From: Gamsiella multidivaricata
Taxonomy: Eukaryota; Mortierellomycota; Mortierellomycetes; Mortierellales; Mortierellaceae
Length of the DNA: 64,000 nucleotides
Assembly (NCBI RefSeq): GCF_025024155.1
Contig: NW_026251767.1
Span: 62,001 to 126,000 of the forward strand
Direction: 5' to 3'
The notes under the pieces were generated by a model, which had not been told where the DNA came from, did not search any database, and worked only from the letters and a program-made list of their open reading frames with translations. The position numbers were made by a program, and so were the translations under genes. Positions 22,887 to 33,216 of the stretch are shown one piece after another (the stretch's first letter is position 1; every line of letters begins with the position of its first letter).

Positions 22887-24542
22887 ATGGCGTCGTCCGC
22901 AGACATATATCCGAGTCCGCCTCCGTACGAGGCAATTGGACGCCCTCTTGAGGACCACCTCAACATACCTCAACCTGGCTCGAGCAACCTGACCCCTCGA
23001 GACTTCGGTACCATCACTTCACTCCAAAACGACGACGACAGGGACATGGAGGAGGAGCGTGATTACGAAGAATCCAGGCCGCTCAAGATGGGACGGATAC
23101 CTGACGCCAGGGCCCAGTACACGTTTATCCAACCCAGCGACACAATCAACAACGTTAGTGCAGCCCATGGTCCATTTTCACGCATCCAAGAGCTTTTTCA
23201 CCACCAACAACCCCACAATCCTGTCCATCATTCCTCTCACTCTCAATCTTCAAACCCTTATTTTAATCCGCCCCCCTCACTGTCAGCAATGCCACCTTCA
23301 CCTTCATCCTCAACACTGAGACAGCAGCAGGAGCAGCAGCCGCGAAGGAGGGGCTCGATCCTCAAACAATCTGAATCGGAAGGACAGGAAACGAGCTCAG
23401 TTGCAGCTGGAACGAGTTCTTCTACGTCGTATGCACCCCCACCCTTCCCTCCACCACAACAGCCCATTCTCCCAGCTCCGTTGGCAGGGGTCCCAGAGAC
23501 TCCCGGGTTTATGAATGCGCAGGATGTCTCAATCGCTGATTACAAGCGCACAAAGCGTGGTGCGGATTCATGCGACAAGATCCTAGAAGACCCCTACCAG
23601 TTGTATCGGTTCTTTGTCGCCCACAATGACCGGCCATCTATGCACGTCTTGATCTGTGGTACGCGATCCTTTTTTTCCCTTTCTTGTTACATTTCTGCAT
23701 GTCCTTTTCCAATAGCATTTACCTGTTACTTGTATGTTATATGTAATAGGTCATCACACAGAGAAGAGCGAGTCATACGAGACAGATTCGGATGGGAATC
23801 GCAAGCTGGTCTCCAGGGACGTGCGAGTGGACGACTTTAAGATAGATTTCGACCTCACACCATACATCTCACCAAGGGGGACTCTTTACACTGCGCCCGA
23901 TCCCAAGATCGGGAAGACGTCCACCATCCGGGAGGCCATGGAACAGTTCGCAATGGAAAATAATCCGTTCAAGGAAATGCACATGCATAAGGTACCTGGC
24001 GCTGCCGGAATGGCTATAGAGAGGACAAAAATAGCGTGCCTCATGTCTTAAGAAAACAGAAGGCAATCGTCTGCTAACGGACAAATCCTCGATGAACGAT
24101 TTTAATAGACGGTTGCTTGGGATTATGAAGAGTTAACAAGGGCAATCACACATGCGATCCGGGCTGCCCACTACCGATACACCATCGAAATATCGTATCC
24201 CTGCACCAACAACCTAGTCATTGTCCGATCTTCTTCTCCGGCGGCAAACTTCATGCGCAATCGATGGACCAAGGCTTTATGCTTCATTTCTCTTGTTGGA
24301 TTTATCTTGTATCCTGCCGTAAGTCCTTAAATGCCTGGAAACAGGGTCTCTTAGCACGACATTCAATTGATCTATCAAACGCCCTCCTAATCGTTCTGAT
24401 CTATCGTCTGTCATTCTAGCGCGAGATCTACAAAGCCGTCAAGGATAAAACCCTCAAATCCGAGTTCCAAATGACGATTAGCACCCGCGACTTTTACATG
24501 CAGAACTATTGGAATATTGTCGATCAAGTGCAGTACAAATAG
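22887..24542 (+). CDS. Fungal membrane-anchored protein with disordered N terminus, unknown function
   Basis: Four exons (22887-23658, 23750-23991, 24109-24318, 24420-24542) join to 448 residues. The first 230 residues are low-complexity, rich in Ser, Pro, Gln and His, with acidic and basic patches. A folded part follows (SCDKILEDPYQLYRFFVAHNDRPSMHVLICGHH, then SRDVRVDDFKIDFDLTPYISPRGTLYT). A single hydrophobic segment, KALCFISLVGFILYP, lies near the C terminus and is followed by about 40 residues. The arrangement (cytosolic folded domain, one membrane anchor, short tail) suggests an endomembrane protein. I do not recognise a named family and assign no function. The gene is convergent with mL46. 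Confidence 0.75.
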
Positions 24543-24773
24543 TCAAATAGTCTTGTCAGTTTTGTTTTGCAGTGATAGCGATGGTTGTGATAATATATAT
24601 ATATATATTCAAGATATTATCTTTATTCCATTCTAAATGACAAAATGACAAGTCCAAGGGACATAGCAGAAAATATCCATAGATGCAGCATCCGATCTGA
24701 ATATGCACGTAACGAACATCTTTCCTTCCTTTCATCCCCCTCAACTATGCAGCGCAAAAACTACTGGCGCATC

Positions 24774-26167
24774 CTAGAAATCCGAAAGCATGTCCTTAAC
24801 AGCTTCATAGTACTCTGATGAGACATAGTCCTTCATTTCCTGCTTGGTGACCCATGCAAAATCAACAATCTCTTTGTTATCAACCTGGACTTGGCCTGCG
24901 AAGATGTGTGCCTTCATGAAGAAAACCTATGGTTGACAAACCCAGGCAAGCCAGAAAGGAATAATGTGAGAACAACCGATTGAGTCCATAAATACGTCCG
25001 TGAGAAGCAAATCGCCTCCGGATCCAAATCCAGACAACCACGGAACCTTCGCAGTTGCTACATACCTTAATGCCCTTCACGTTAGCAGAAGACTCGGGCA
25101 TGGAGCCCACGGGAGGCGAGTACATGTAGTGCCCAATGGGTACACGACCGACGAACCACAAGTCCATATTTCCTCCGCACTCTTCCTGCAATTCGCGACC
25201 AGCGGCCTATAAAAACGAGAGAGTATAGTTAGCGTTGATTTCTGCTGATATATTCTGCCATTGAAGCCAGGATGGACTTTGTTCGCAGACACGCCTACGT
25301 AAAAGCTCCCATTACCTCCTGCAGGTTCTCGCAGACGCGGACGCCTCCCTGAGGGAACTGCCAGGCATGCTGATCTCTTGGCTTCTTGACAATCAGGTAC
25401 AATGTCCGTTGCAAAGCCCTCTCAAGCGACTTGATATCGTTGTTGCGATCTGCCTCCGTGACTCTGGCATTAAACTCGATTTTTGTCTCCATTGCTGCGA
25501 CCCTATCCTCCTCTGTAAGTTCCTCTGCTGCTGCTGCTTCTGATCCTTTTGATGCTGATGATTTTGATGCTGTTGATGATGCTGATGATGATGAGCTTGC
25601 GGCTCTCTCTGCCTCCTGCTGCTTCCAACGACGTTCTGCAACCGATCCCTTCTTGAAATAGAATTCTGCTCCAAAAGGAGCGGCATTATCACGCTCCAGG
25701 CTCTTTTGGTACGTAAAGTATTCCTTCTCGAACGGAGACAGGTCTCGAAGGATCAAAGGCTGACGAGAAACGACGGCTCCTGCGACGATACGATTGCCAC
25801 TGATGATCAGATCCTTTGTGGAAGAAACAAGCGCAGAGGAGGTGGTTGAGATATTGGATTTCAGGGGTGCTTCAGCAGCCGAGGCAGAGGCATATGATCT
25901 CGCGGCAAGGGTCAGGCGAGCAGGGATAGCTAGCGAGCAGAAAGAAAAAAGGTACCACTTTAATTTTACGATTCGCTCGGCTTTGAAGCCGCCATGCTCA
26001 TTCAACGGGGGAGGTTCCTGCAATTTTTCATCTCAATTTGCCCTGAAAATAAGAAAAAGATCTCCATGTTGTTGCTGAGCGTCCGTACCTTGAATCTGGG
26101 GGCGTGCAACGGTCGACAGCGAACCAGCAGCGGCTCTGAAGACCTGTCTGCGAAGAATAGACGACAT
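24774..26167 (-). CDS. MRPL46: Mitochondrial large-subunit ribosomal protein mL46
   Basis: Four exons (26167-26089, 25929-25316, 25206-25066, 24926-24774) give 328 residues. The N terminus is a basic, Ser/Ala-rich mitochondrial presequence (MSSILRRQVFRAAAG). A core segment (IVAGAVVSRQPLILRDLSPFEKEYFTYQ) matches the mL46 N-terminal domain, and the C-terminal half is a Nudix-like fold (LYLIVKKPRDQHAWQFPQGGV, then AAGRELQEECG, VDFAWVTKQEMKDY). The Nudix box is degenerate compared with hydrolases (G-x-A-GRELQEECG), as usual for mL46, which is structural. A low-complexity Ser/Ala insert (SSSSSASSTASKSSASKG) interrupts the middle. It is divergent from HPM1, with 312 bp between starts. Confidence 0.9.
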
Positions 26168-26479
26168 GTGTGGTTTTTCCCTTGATATATATAGTAGCCG
26201 CGTCCCGAGCTGTCCCTTTGTATATGCTACTGGCAAATGGAATGGACCGTGGCAATGGGTGTCGTGGAAAAGTGAGCAGAGTAGTAGCGATTCGAGCTGG
26301 CGAAACGACCGAAGAGTGAAGCGGGGATCCCGGTGGCTTGCCAACCCTCTACTTTTGTTTACGCTCGATCCTCACCAGTCACCCTGCCTTCTTTGGCTTT
26401 TTTTTTTTTGCTTGCTTGACCTTGGCGCACACATCTGGAGTAAGACTTTCACTTATCGTCAAGAGAGCAAGCACCTACC
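26168..26479. promoter_or_regulatory. Divergent promoter region, MRPL46 and HPM1
   Basis: 312 bp between start codons, with a poly(T) tract at about 26398-26409. No specific operator recognised. Confidence 0.5.
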
Positions 26480-28009
26480 ATGTTCAAGTTCAACTTTTCT
26501 GTAAGAACATATCTGTTTGAGCAGAGACACTATTACCTGAAAGGTCACTCACCTAAAACGCGCACCAAACTAAACAAGACACCACATATCTTTATTTCAC
26601 GCGGCTAGGCAGACGACCTCGAGTTTGACGACCCTGAACTCGCCAACCAGCAGGACGACGACCAACTCGAAGACCTCTCCAAACCTCTCGAATCGCTCTC
26701 TGTCTCATCTTCTCCTGCAACTCTCGTACCTGCCTCGCAATTGGATATCCAATCCAAGTCATGCCTCCAAAGTCTTCCCTTGACACTCCACTATGAACTC
26801 GCCCAGATTCCTGTCTTGAACCAGGGCTCTGGTGCAGCAACAGCAATTGCAACCGATACCAGGACCGGAAAGGAAAGAGAAATTGTCACGATCTTTAAGC
26901 GTAACCTGGAGGATGTTAAGTTTCAGATCGCACAGGAGGACGATGAATTCGACGCGCTAGATAACGATAGCAGGAGCAAAGATATTGAAGATGCGACTGC
27001 AGGGCCTGGAGGCGTTGAAATGCTGGCACTAGCTGGAAAGAGTGATCTTGTCAAGGGTGTTTACGAAGGCGGACTCAAGACCTGGGAATGTGCCTTGGAT
27101 CTGGTCGCATACTTGGCGGAACAAAAAGAGAACTATGATGGCAAGAAAGTCCTGGAGGTATGTGACGATATCTCTAGTTTCGCGCCCTTTTTTCGTTTGC
27201 GTGCTAACTTTTCTCTTCCCATTACCTTCCAGCTTGGGTGCGGGTCAGCATTACCAGGAATCTATCTGCTGACACAATCGACTTCAGTTAAAGTCGACCT
27301 TCAGGACTACAATGACCAGGTCTTAAAACTCGTCACCCTCCCTAACGTCCTTTTAAACACTCATGTCCGCCCAGACCAGCAGCCCGCAGAAGTAGAGGAA
27401 GAGGAGAAAGAAGATGCCGAGGAAGAAAAGGAAAAAGATCAGGATGCAGACGAGGACGAAAACGAAGACGAGGAGGATGACGAGGAGGAACCAGAGGCTG
27501 ACCCAGCAGATGGCGACTTTCAAGGCGTGGAGCTAGACCTGCCGGATTCTGCGGAGGATAAGTTGGCACTTATGAAGAAGGTCGAGGAGCAGACAACGTT
27601 CTATATGGGAGACTGGTCAGGATTGGTGGACCTGATGGCATTCAAGGGCGACGAAGACAAGTACGACTTGATCCTGACAAGCGAGACCATCTACGCAGAA
27701 GAGTCGCATCTTAAATTGTACGCCACTATTAAGAACTCGCTCAAGCGTGGTGGTAAAGCGTAAGTGGCATTTTCTTTTCTTTTTTCTTTTGCAATGTCCT
27801 TGAACGCACAGCCGGATTCTAACCAGATTTAATCTTATGAACCTACCATTAGTCTCGTAGCTGCCAAGACATTCTACTTTGGCGTGGGCGGTGATATTCT
27901 CTCTTTCCGGCGGCTGATCGAAAAGGACAACGTCTTTAATGTCAAGGTGGTCTTTTCTCTCCAGGCTTTTGTTCGTCGAGAGATCCTCGAGCTTACTTTC
28001 AAGGCATAA
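26480..28009 (+). CDS. HPM1: Protein-histidine N-methyltransferase Hpm1 (METTL18-like)
   Basis: Four exons (26480-26500, 26609-27157, 27233-27759, 27853-28009) join to 417 residues; exon 1 is only seven codons (MFKFNFS). This is a seven-beta-strand SAM-dependent methyltransferase: GGLKTWECALDLVAYL precedes motif I VLELGCGSALPGIYLL, then VKVDLQDYNDQVL (acidic ribose contact), and DLILTSETIY (motif IV). The yeast family member methylates a histidine of ribosomal protein uL3/Rpl3. A long acidic insert of about 50 residues, mostly Glu and Asp (about 27390-27510), separates motifs II and IV and is unusual in size. The WEC and SETIY signatures set it apart from other METTL enzymes. Confidence 0.9.
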
Positions 28010-28692
28010 AGCACGCAAATAACTAAAAAATAATAATTACTCTTTTTTTTTTTTTGGACATTGAGCGGGAGTTGTTACGTAGAGCCATTAGTCAACCCGA
28101 AACACATTTTGCTTTCACACTTCCTTTCCCTTATTATCGTGACAGCCTACCGCAGACTGGGTCCTATGGATTTCAGCTGTGGCCTCTGCTCCACCTATAT
28201 TACCCTGTGTTCTGAAGAATCCATGTCAGTAGGATATCTCTAGTGCTCTTCTGGATATACCATACGAAGATAGCCACGTTGAACTCTTTTTTCTGAAGCA
28301 GCAGCCACAAGATTAAGAGATCGTGATCAAGACCCTTGACTCTACAGTTCTGGAAAGACTGGATTTCAAAGTAACTTATGCTGACGCAGCGCGAAAGCTG
28401 ACTGCAGATGCCAAGAGGGAGGCACCGCATATCGGTATCTTTCTAAAGTTCCTGCAATAATAGTAAATCTGGTGCAGTAGTCCTCTATGGTCATATGCCG
28501 ACATAATCACTAGGCGCGTACAAGAGTCGTGAGAGGATGGCAGTATTGCATTGTTTGCATTCTAGAAAATGTTATTTTATTTATGCGATAACAGATAATG
28601 CAGCGTGAGAGTGTTTATATGTGCGAAAGAGATGCGGCATGTTTGAGGGCGAGATAAAACAAAAAGAAGGGTAGGTTCAGAGCTCCTCGAAG
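28010..28692. other. Convergent intergenic region
   Basis: 683 bp between HPM1 and the UTP17 3' end. There is a poly(T) run at about 28044-28054 and A/T-rich 3' UTR-like sequence near 28560-28600. No gene is recognised. Confidence 0.55.
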
Positions 28693-31538
28693 TTATAGAG
28701 TTAGCCGCGACGAGAAAAAGCTGACTAGCGAACTTGGGAGCTCTGTCTCCACAGGTACATCCTGATCTTCCACAGCCTTGCCAGAGTCGTCCTCCATATC
28801 CACGTCTATCAATGTTCGAGAAGCCAAGTTTAGTCATTTAAACAAAAAAAAAAAAAAAAAAAAAAAAGTCGCATAAAGCAATGAAAGAGCATGCTGCCTT
28901 ACCATTTACTGTCGATTCACTTTCGCCACTCTCCAGAATTCCTTGCTCCTGTTGTTGTTGCTTCTTCCGTGCCTTAGCCTCCTCCTTAGTGGCCTTATTA
29001 TGCGTCAACAACTGTCCCATGAATACCTCAAACAACGACGACACCGGTGCCATAACATGTGAAGGTGCATCAAACAACGGGTTGCGGGCCAAATTCTTCT
29101 TGGACACCAGACCACGGCCTGTGCTCTCGCTCCTCTCCTTCTTCTCTTTAGCCTTGGCCGATGCTGCCTCAGCCTTGGCCGACGATCCAAAGATATCCGT
29201 TACCATCGTCTTCTGCTTCTGGGCCTCCAATGCCAGAGCTCTTGCCTTCTCTGCCGCTTCTTCAGCCTCGGCCTTCAAGTCCTCGGCCGTACGTCCCCCA
29301 AGGACTTCAAGATCGTATCCGTGGTTCATGATCAGAATGGGCTCCACCGCATCCGAGGGACCGGCCTTAGCCTGGACTGCGGGATCTGGTAAGAAAGTAA
29401 TCGCACGAACCTTCTTGTTAATGGTTTCAATATGAACGGGCTTAGGGCTCGTGGCCTTGAAGACGATGATCCTGTGCTGAGGAGTCGTAGTTGAGGCTGG
29501 GTCGTTGCAAGTGACCACAAAGTTGGCATTTGTCTGTGACGCCTTCAAATTGTCAATCTTGATTTGATAGCTCCACCAGACCGAGCAAGTCAGCAGGTTC
29601 CATGAGTACAAATGATCCTTAGTCGCTGCAATCAGGAAGGGTGAGTTCTTCAAGAAAGTCAAGTGCTTGATGGGACGGTTCTCAGGGGGTTGGGTCAAGA
29701 CTGCTTGAAGTGTGTTCAGATAGGGGTTCCAGATGGTGATGATCTGATCATAGGCGACCGCAAGAAGGGAGCCATCCGAGGAAAATCCAGCACAGTGTGG
29801 GACCATGTCTCTGTAGAATCCAGTTGATCGACAGCTCCAAGCCTTTTCAGCCTCAATTCCACGACGCGCCTCTCCCTGGTGGGTTAGCTCCCAGACCTTG
29901 AAGGTTCCGTCCAACGAGGAGGTGACGACCATAGGTGCCTGGTTGCCTTCGCGCGGATTAAAGATGCACGAGGTAATCTCCTTGGAATGTGGTGCATCCA
30001 CGCGGGTATTCAGAATATAATTGCGAGCATCGTCGTCGTATTCCCAAAACTTGAGGTACAACTCGGGTGTGGTCTCATAGTCATCACGGCCGTCAACTGT
30101 CACCATCCAGCGGCCAGTTTTGCCATTCGAGAAGGCGCAGTGCATGACGTTGGGCTGAATGATCTCCTTCTCGTCTGTACGCGACACTTTGTTGCGGGGG
30201 GTGATTTCCAGCTCCATAATATGTTGCTCCTTAATCGGATCATAAAACTGAAGAGTTCCAGGCATTCCATTAAGGACGACGTGGCCATTGCGAGGCTCAA
30301 TCACCAGTCCAGTCGATAGAGGGTTGGTGAGGTGGTTCACATGGGCTATAGGCAAGTAACAAAATTTGGTGGCAATTAAAATTCTGTTCACTCAAAACCA
30401 GCAAGCGTCGAACGGCAGCCCAAAGTCAAGACATACAAAACTTGAGCCCCTGAATAACGGTCTTGATCTTGAGGTCCACGCTACGGATGACATTGACAGA
30501 GTTGTCCTGATGTCCGATTGCATAGAATCCTTGATCGGGCGAGACAGTGATGTGCTTGATCTCCGATCCTAGTCGTGGCAAGAACTGTTTGAATCCCGTA
30601 TTGAGCTGCCAGATCACCAATACCGCTTCCTCTCCTCCGGACAGCAGGTAGGTTCCATCGGATGTGAAGGTGAGCGCCGCCACCTTGTGAGCGTGCCAGT
30701 GCATGATAGTTGTCACTGGTCTATCCACGTTCTTTCCGAAGCAGTACCAGAGCGTAATACGTCCACGCTCATCTCCTGTAGCAATGCATCCTTCAGTTGG
30801 GTGAAACGCGAGACAGGTAATCTTCTCCGGCGTAATGTAACATCTGAAGCGGGACTCGTCATTCTCGGTTACGCCGCCTGCCTCGACTCCGTTTCCGGCT
30901 GCAATATGAATGACGTGCAACTTATAGCGCCCTGCCATGACCAAGTACTCTCCGTCCGAAGAAATAGCCAATCCGCCGCAGGCACGGGTCTTGAGAAGGC
31001 GAATCAGTCTCTTGCGAGACGACTTAAAGGAATAGCGAAGCAGCACAGAGTTTTCCTTTGCACGAAGACCACCAGCTATTAATATTTGACGTGTCGCGGA
31101 ATAGTAAGCAACATGGGCATCGCTTTCACGAATGCATTAAAAACGACCCAAAGACTTACACTTCCTTGCTTGGTATTGATGGAAGCGCTTGGTTGACTTC
31201 TTTGTCGTCGCCAGATAAACATCATTGGGCATATTCTCGTGCATGACCATGTGTGTGATAGGGAAGCCGATGTCGAAGGTCTTGAGCAGAACCGCATCGT
31301 TGAAGTCCCAGAGCTTGATAGTTCCGTCCAGAGAAGCCGAGTAGAGTTGAAGAGAGTTCCGGGGATTAAGGATGACACTTGTCACCGTGTTCGAGTGTCC
31401 GCCCTCTTCGACCGAAGACGAGAGGATACGCACGACCTGTCCCGTTTCGACAGAAAGAATGCGGATCGACTTTCCGCTGCATGAGAAGAAGTAGTTCGAG
31501 TCTGAGGTGAAGACTACCTCGTAGTCTGATAGACGCAT
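28693..31538 (-). CDS. UTP17: WD40 SSU-processome protein Utp17/Nan1 (WDR75)
   Basis: Four exons (31538-31160, 31075-30437, 30345-28903, 28805-28693) give 857 residues. The protein has two tandem beta-propellers with WD repeats such as LYSASLDGTIKLWDF, GCIATGDERGRITLWYC, YLLSGGEEAVLVIWQ and MVVTSSLDGTFKVWEL. A C-terminal part includes an Ala/Lys/Glu coiled coil (AEEAAEKARALALEAQKQK) and an acidic tail. The layout matches WDR75/Nan1, a subunit of the t-UTP (UtpA) complex that binds the 5' ETS and couples Pol I transcription to pre-18S processing in the nucleolus. The last intron carries a run of about 23 adenines (plus strand, 28844-28867). It is divergent from a second processome gene with 227 bp between starts. 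Confidence 0.88.
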
Positions 31539-31765
31539 GGTGGTCTAATATTGTTGAAGGAGGGTGAGGGGAGCGTTCGAAGGGCAAAGCAAGTGTTGAG
31601 CTTCGCACTGTATTATGGTCAGTGACGATGGTTTTTTTTTTTTTTTTGACATTCAAAAGCCACATTTGTAAACATCTCTTCACTAAACCTTGGGAAGCCA
31701 GGTCGTCCTTGGTCTCTCCACCCAACCCCATCACCTCCAGCGCCCATTCCCCCCAGACATACTTC
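31539..31765. promoter_or_regulatory. Short bidirectional promoter, UTP17 and UTP16-like
   Basis: Only 227 bp separate the start codons of two predicted SSU-processome genes. It contains a 15-base T tract (31632-31646), of the kind that excludes nucleosomes in yeast ribosome-biogenesis promoters. No PAC or RRPE consensus was confidently identified. Confidence 0.6.
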
Positions 31766-32979
31766 ATGGCCGTCACAACACGCAAGAAAGCTGCCCCAGC
31801 AGCAGCAACAAAGAAAGCCGCTGCCGCTCCGAAGAAGCTTGCAGCAAAGCGTACAGCAACGAAGGCCCAGGCTGAACCACAATCGGCGGAGGAAGAGTCA
31901 GAGTCAGAGGAAGAAGGCCAGGATAGTGAAGAGGAAGGTGATAGCGAGGACGAAGAGGGGGAGGAGGAGGAGTCAGAGGATGAGGCGATGGACGCTACGG
32001 ACGAGAGCAGCGACGAAGAAACATTCAAAATCCATACCCCCAAGGCCTCTACACAAACCAAGGTCGCGCCAGCTGCTCTACCTACCGTGGCATACGAAGA
32101 CGATAGCGAGGAGGATGACAGTGATGCAGCACCTGAGGCAGAGTCATTGTCAAATGCCAAAGCCAAAGTTTTGAGTGCCCAGGATAAAGAGCAGTCGTTC
32201 TTGTCAAAGTAAGGATAGCGGTCAGAGCTTAGTTCAGCGGGTCAATTGAACTTGATCTGGTATTGTCTCTAACCCCGTTGCCTCTGTACTTTCATTTCTT
32301 TGTGGCATTACTCCATTATAGGGTTCAAGCAGAGCAAAAGGCAAAGCGAGTTGAGCGGGAGACAAAACTGAAGGCACAAAAGGAGCTGTCGAAAAAGAAG
32401 ACGAGCGTAAAGGCACAGGAACCAAAGAAGAACAAAGATGGAGAAGAGTCAAAAACAACAAAGTCAGGACTTCCAACGATGCTACCCATGGATATCCTTG
32501 AGTCAGTCGTACAGATGGATGCTCAGGGGTCATCCAGTACTCAGGGATCATTAAAGGCGAACGACAAAAAGAGGAAACACATGAGGCCAGAAGACTTTGC
32601 ATTGATGGAGCTGGAGGCTGAGTTGAAGGCTGAGACCCAAAAGAGGAAGAAGGCTGAGAAAATCCAAAGGAATGTTGGGTAAGTCACCTTCGAGTCGTTG
32701 TGCTTCAGAGTGTCTCGCTCGCGTTCCTTGTAAGAAACTGGGCGAAAATCTTCCTCTTTATGCTAACAGCTGATGTTTTTCTCAACGATGTGTGTTAGAC
32801 CCGTCACTGTCAAGGTCTTGGAGCGATTACACTTGGCCAAGGGCCATGCAATCCCGGAGACGATTGTGGATTTTAGGAAACAGCATTTTTACGGAGCAAA
32901 GGTTCAGCGTAAAGACGCAGTTCTTAACCTGTCGCAAAGGAACAACAGCGCTGCATCGAAGTTCAATCGACGCAAGTAA
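31766..32979 (+). CDS. UTP16: U3 snoRNA-associated protein Utp16/Bud21-like (NOL7 family)
   Basis: Three exons (31766-32208, 32322-32678, 32799-32979) join to 326 residues. The N-terminal half is low complexity: an Ala/Lys tract (AAPAAATKKAAAAPKK) then long Glu/Asp/Ser tracts, typical of nucleolar proteins. The C-terminal half is highly charged coiled coil with a small conserved end: LPMDILESVV, then GPVTVKVLERLHL, and FRKQHFYGAKVQRKDAVLNL. The last block resembles the end of NOL7/Utp16 (a hydrophobic strand followed by an R/K-Y-G motif). The assignment rests on this C-terminal resemblance plus the head-to-head position with UTP17; the rest is compositional. Another nucleolar acidic protein remains possible. 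Confidence 0.6.
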
Positions 32980-33216
32980 ACCCTGTTTACACCATTCCAG
33001 CGGCACTTTTGTATTTTGGCATCACATTCATCGTTATTATTCAAAATAAAAGCATCTTAAACATTTAAAACAGTTGCCTGTGAAGGATGCGATGGCCTTA
33101 TTTATTATCTATACGCCTTTTCGTATTTTCCTTTGTGCCTAATGTTTGGTTTAGCGTTGATGATATTCCCCTTGATGATTATTGTACATTTCCGCCCTGT
33201 ATTCCCCCATATTGCT

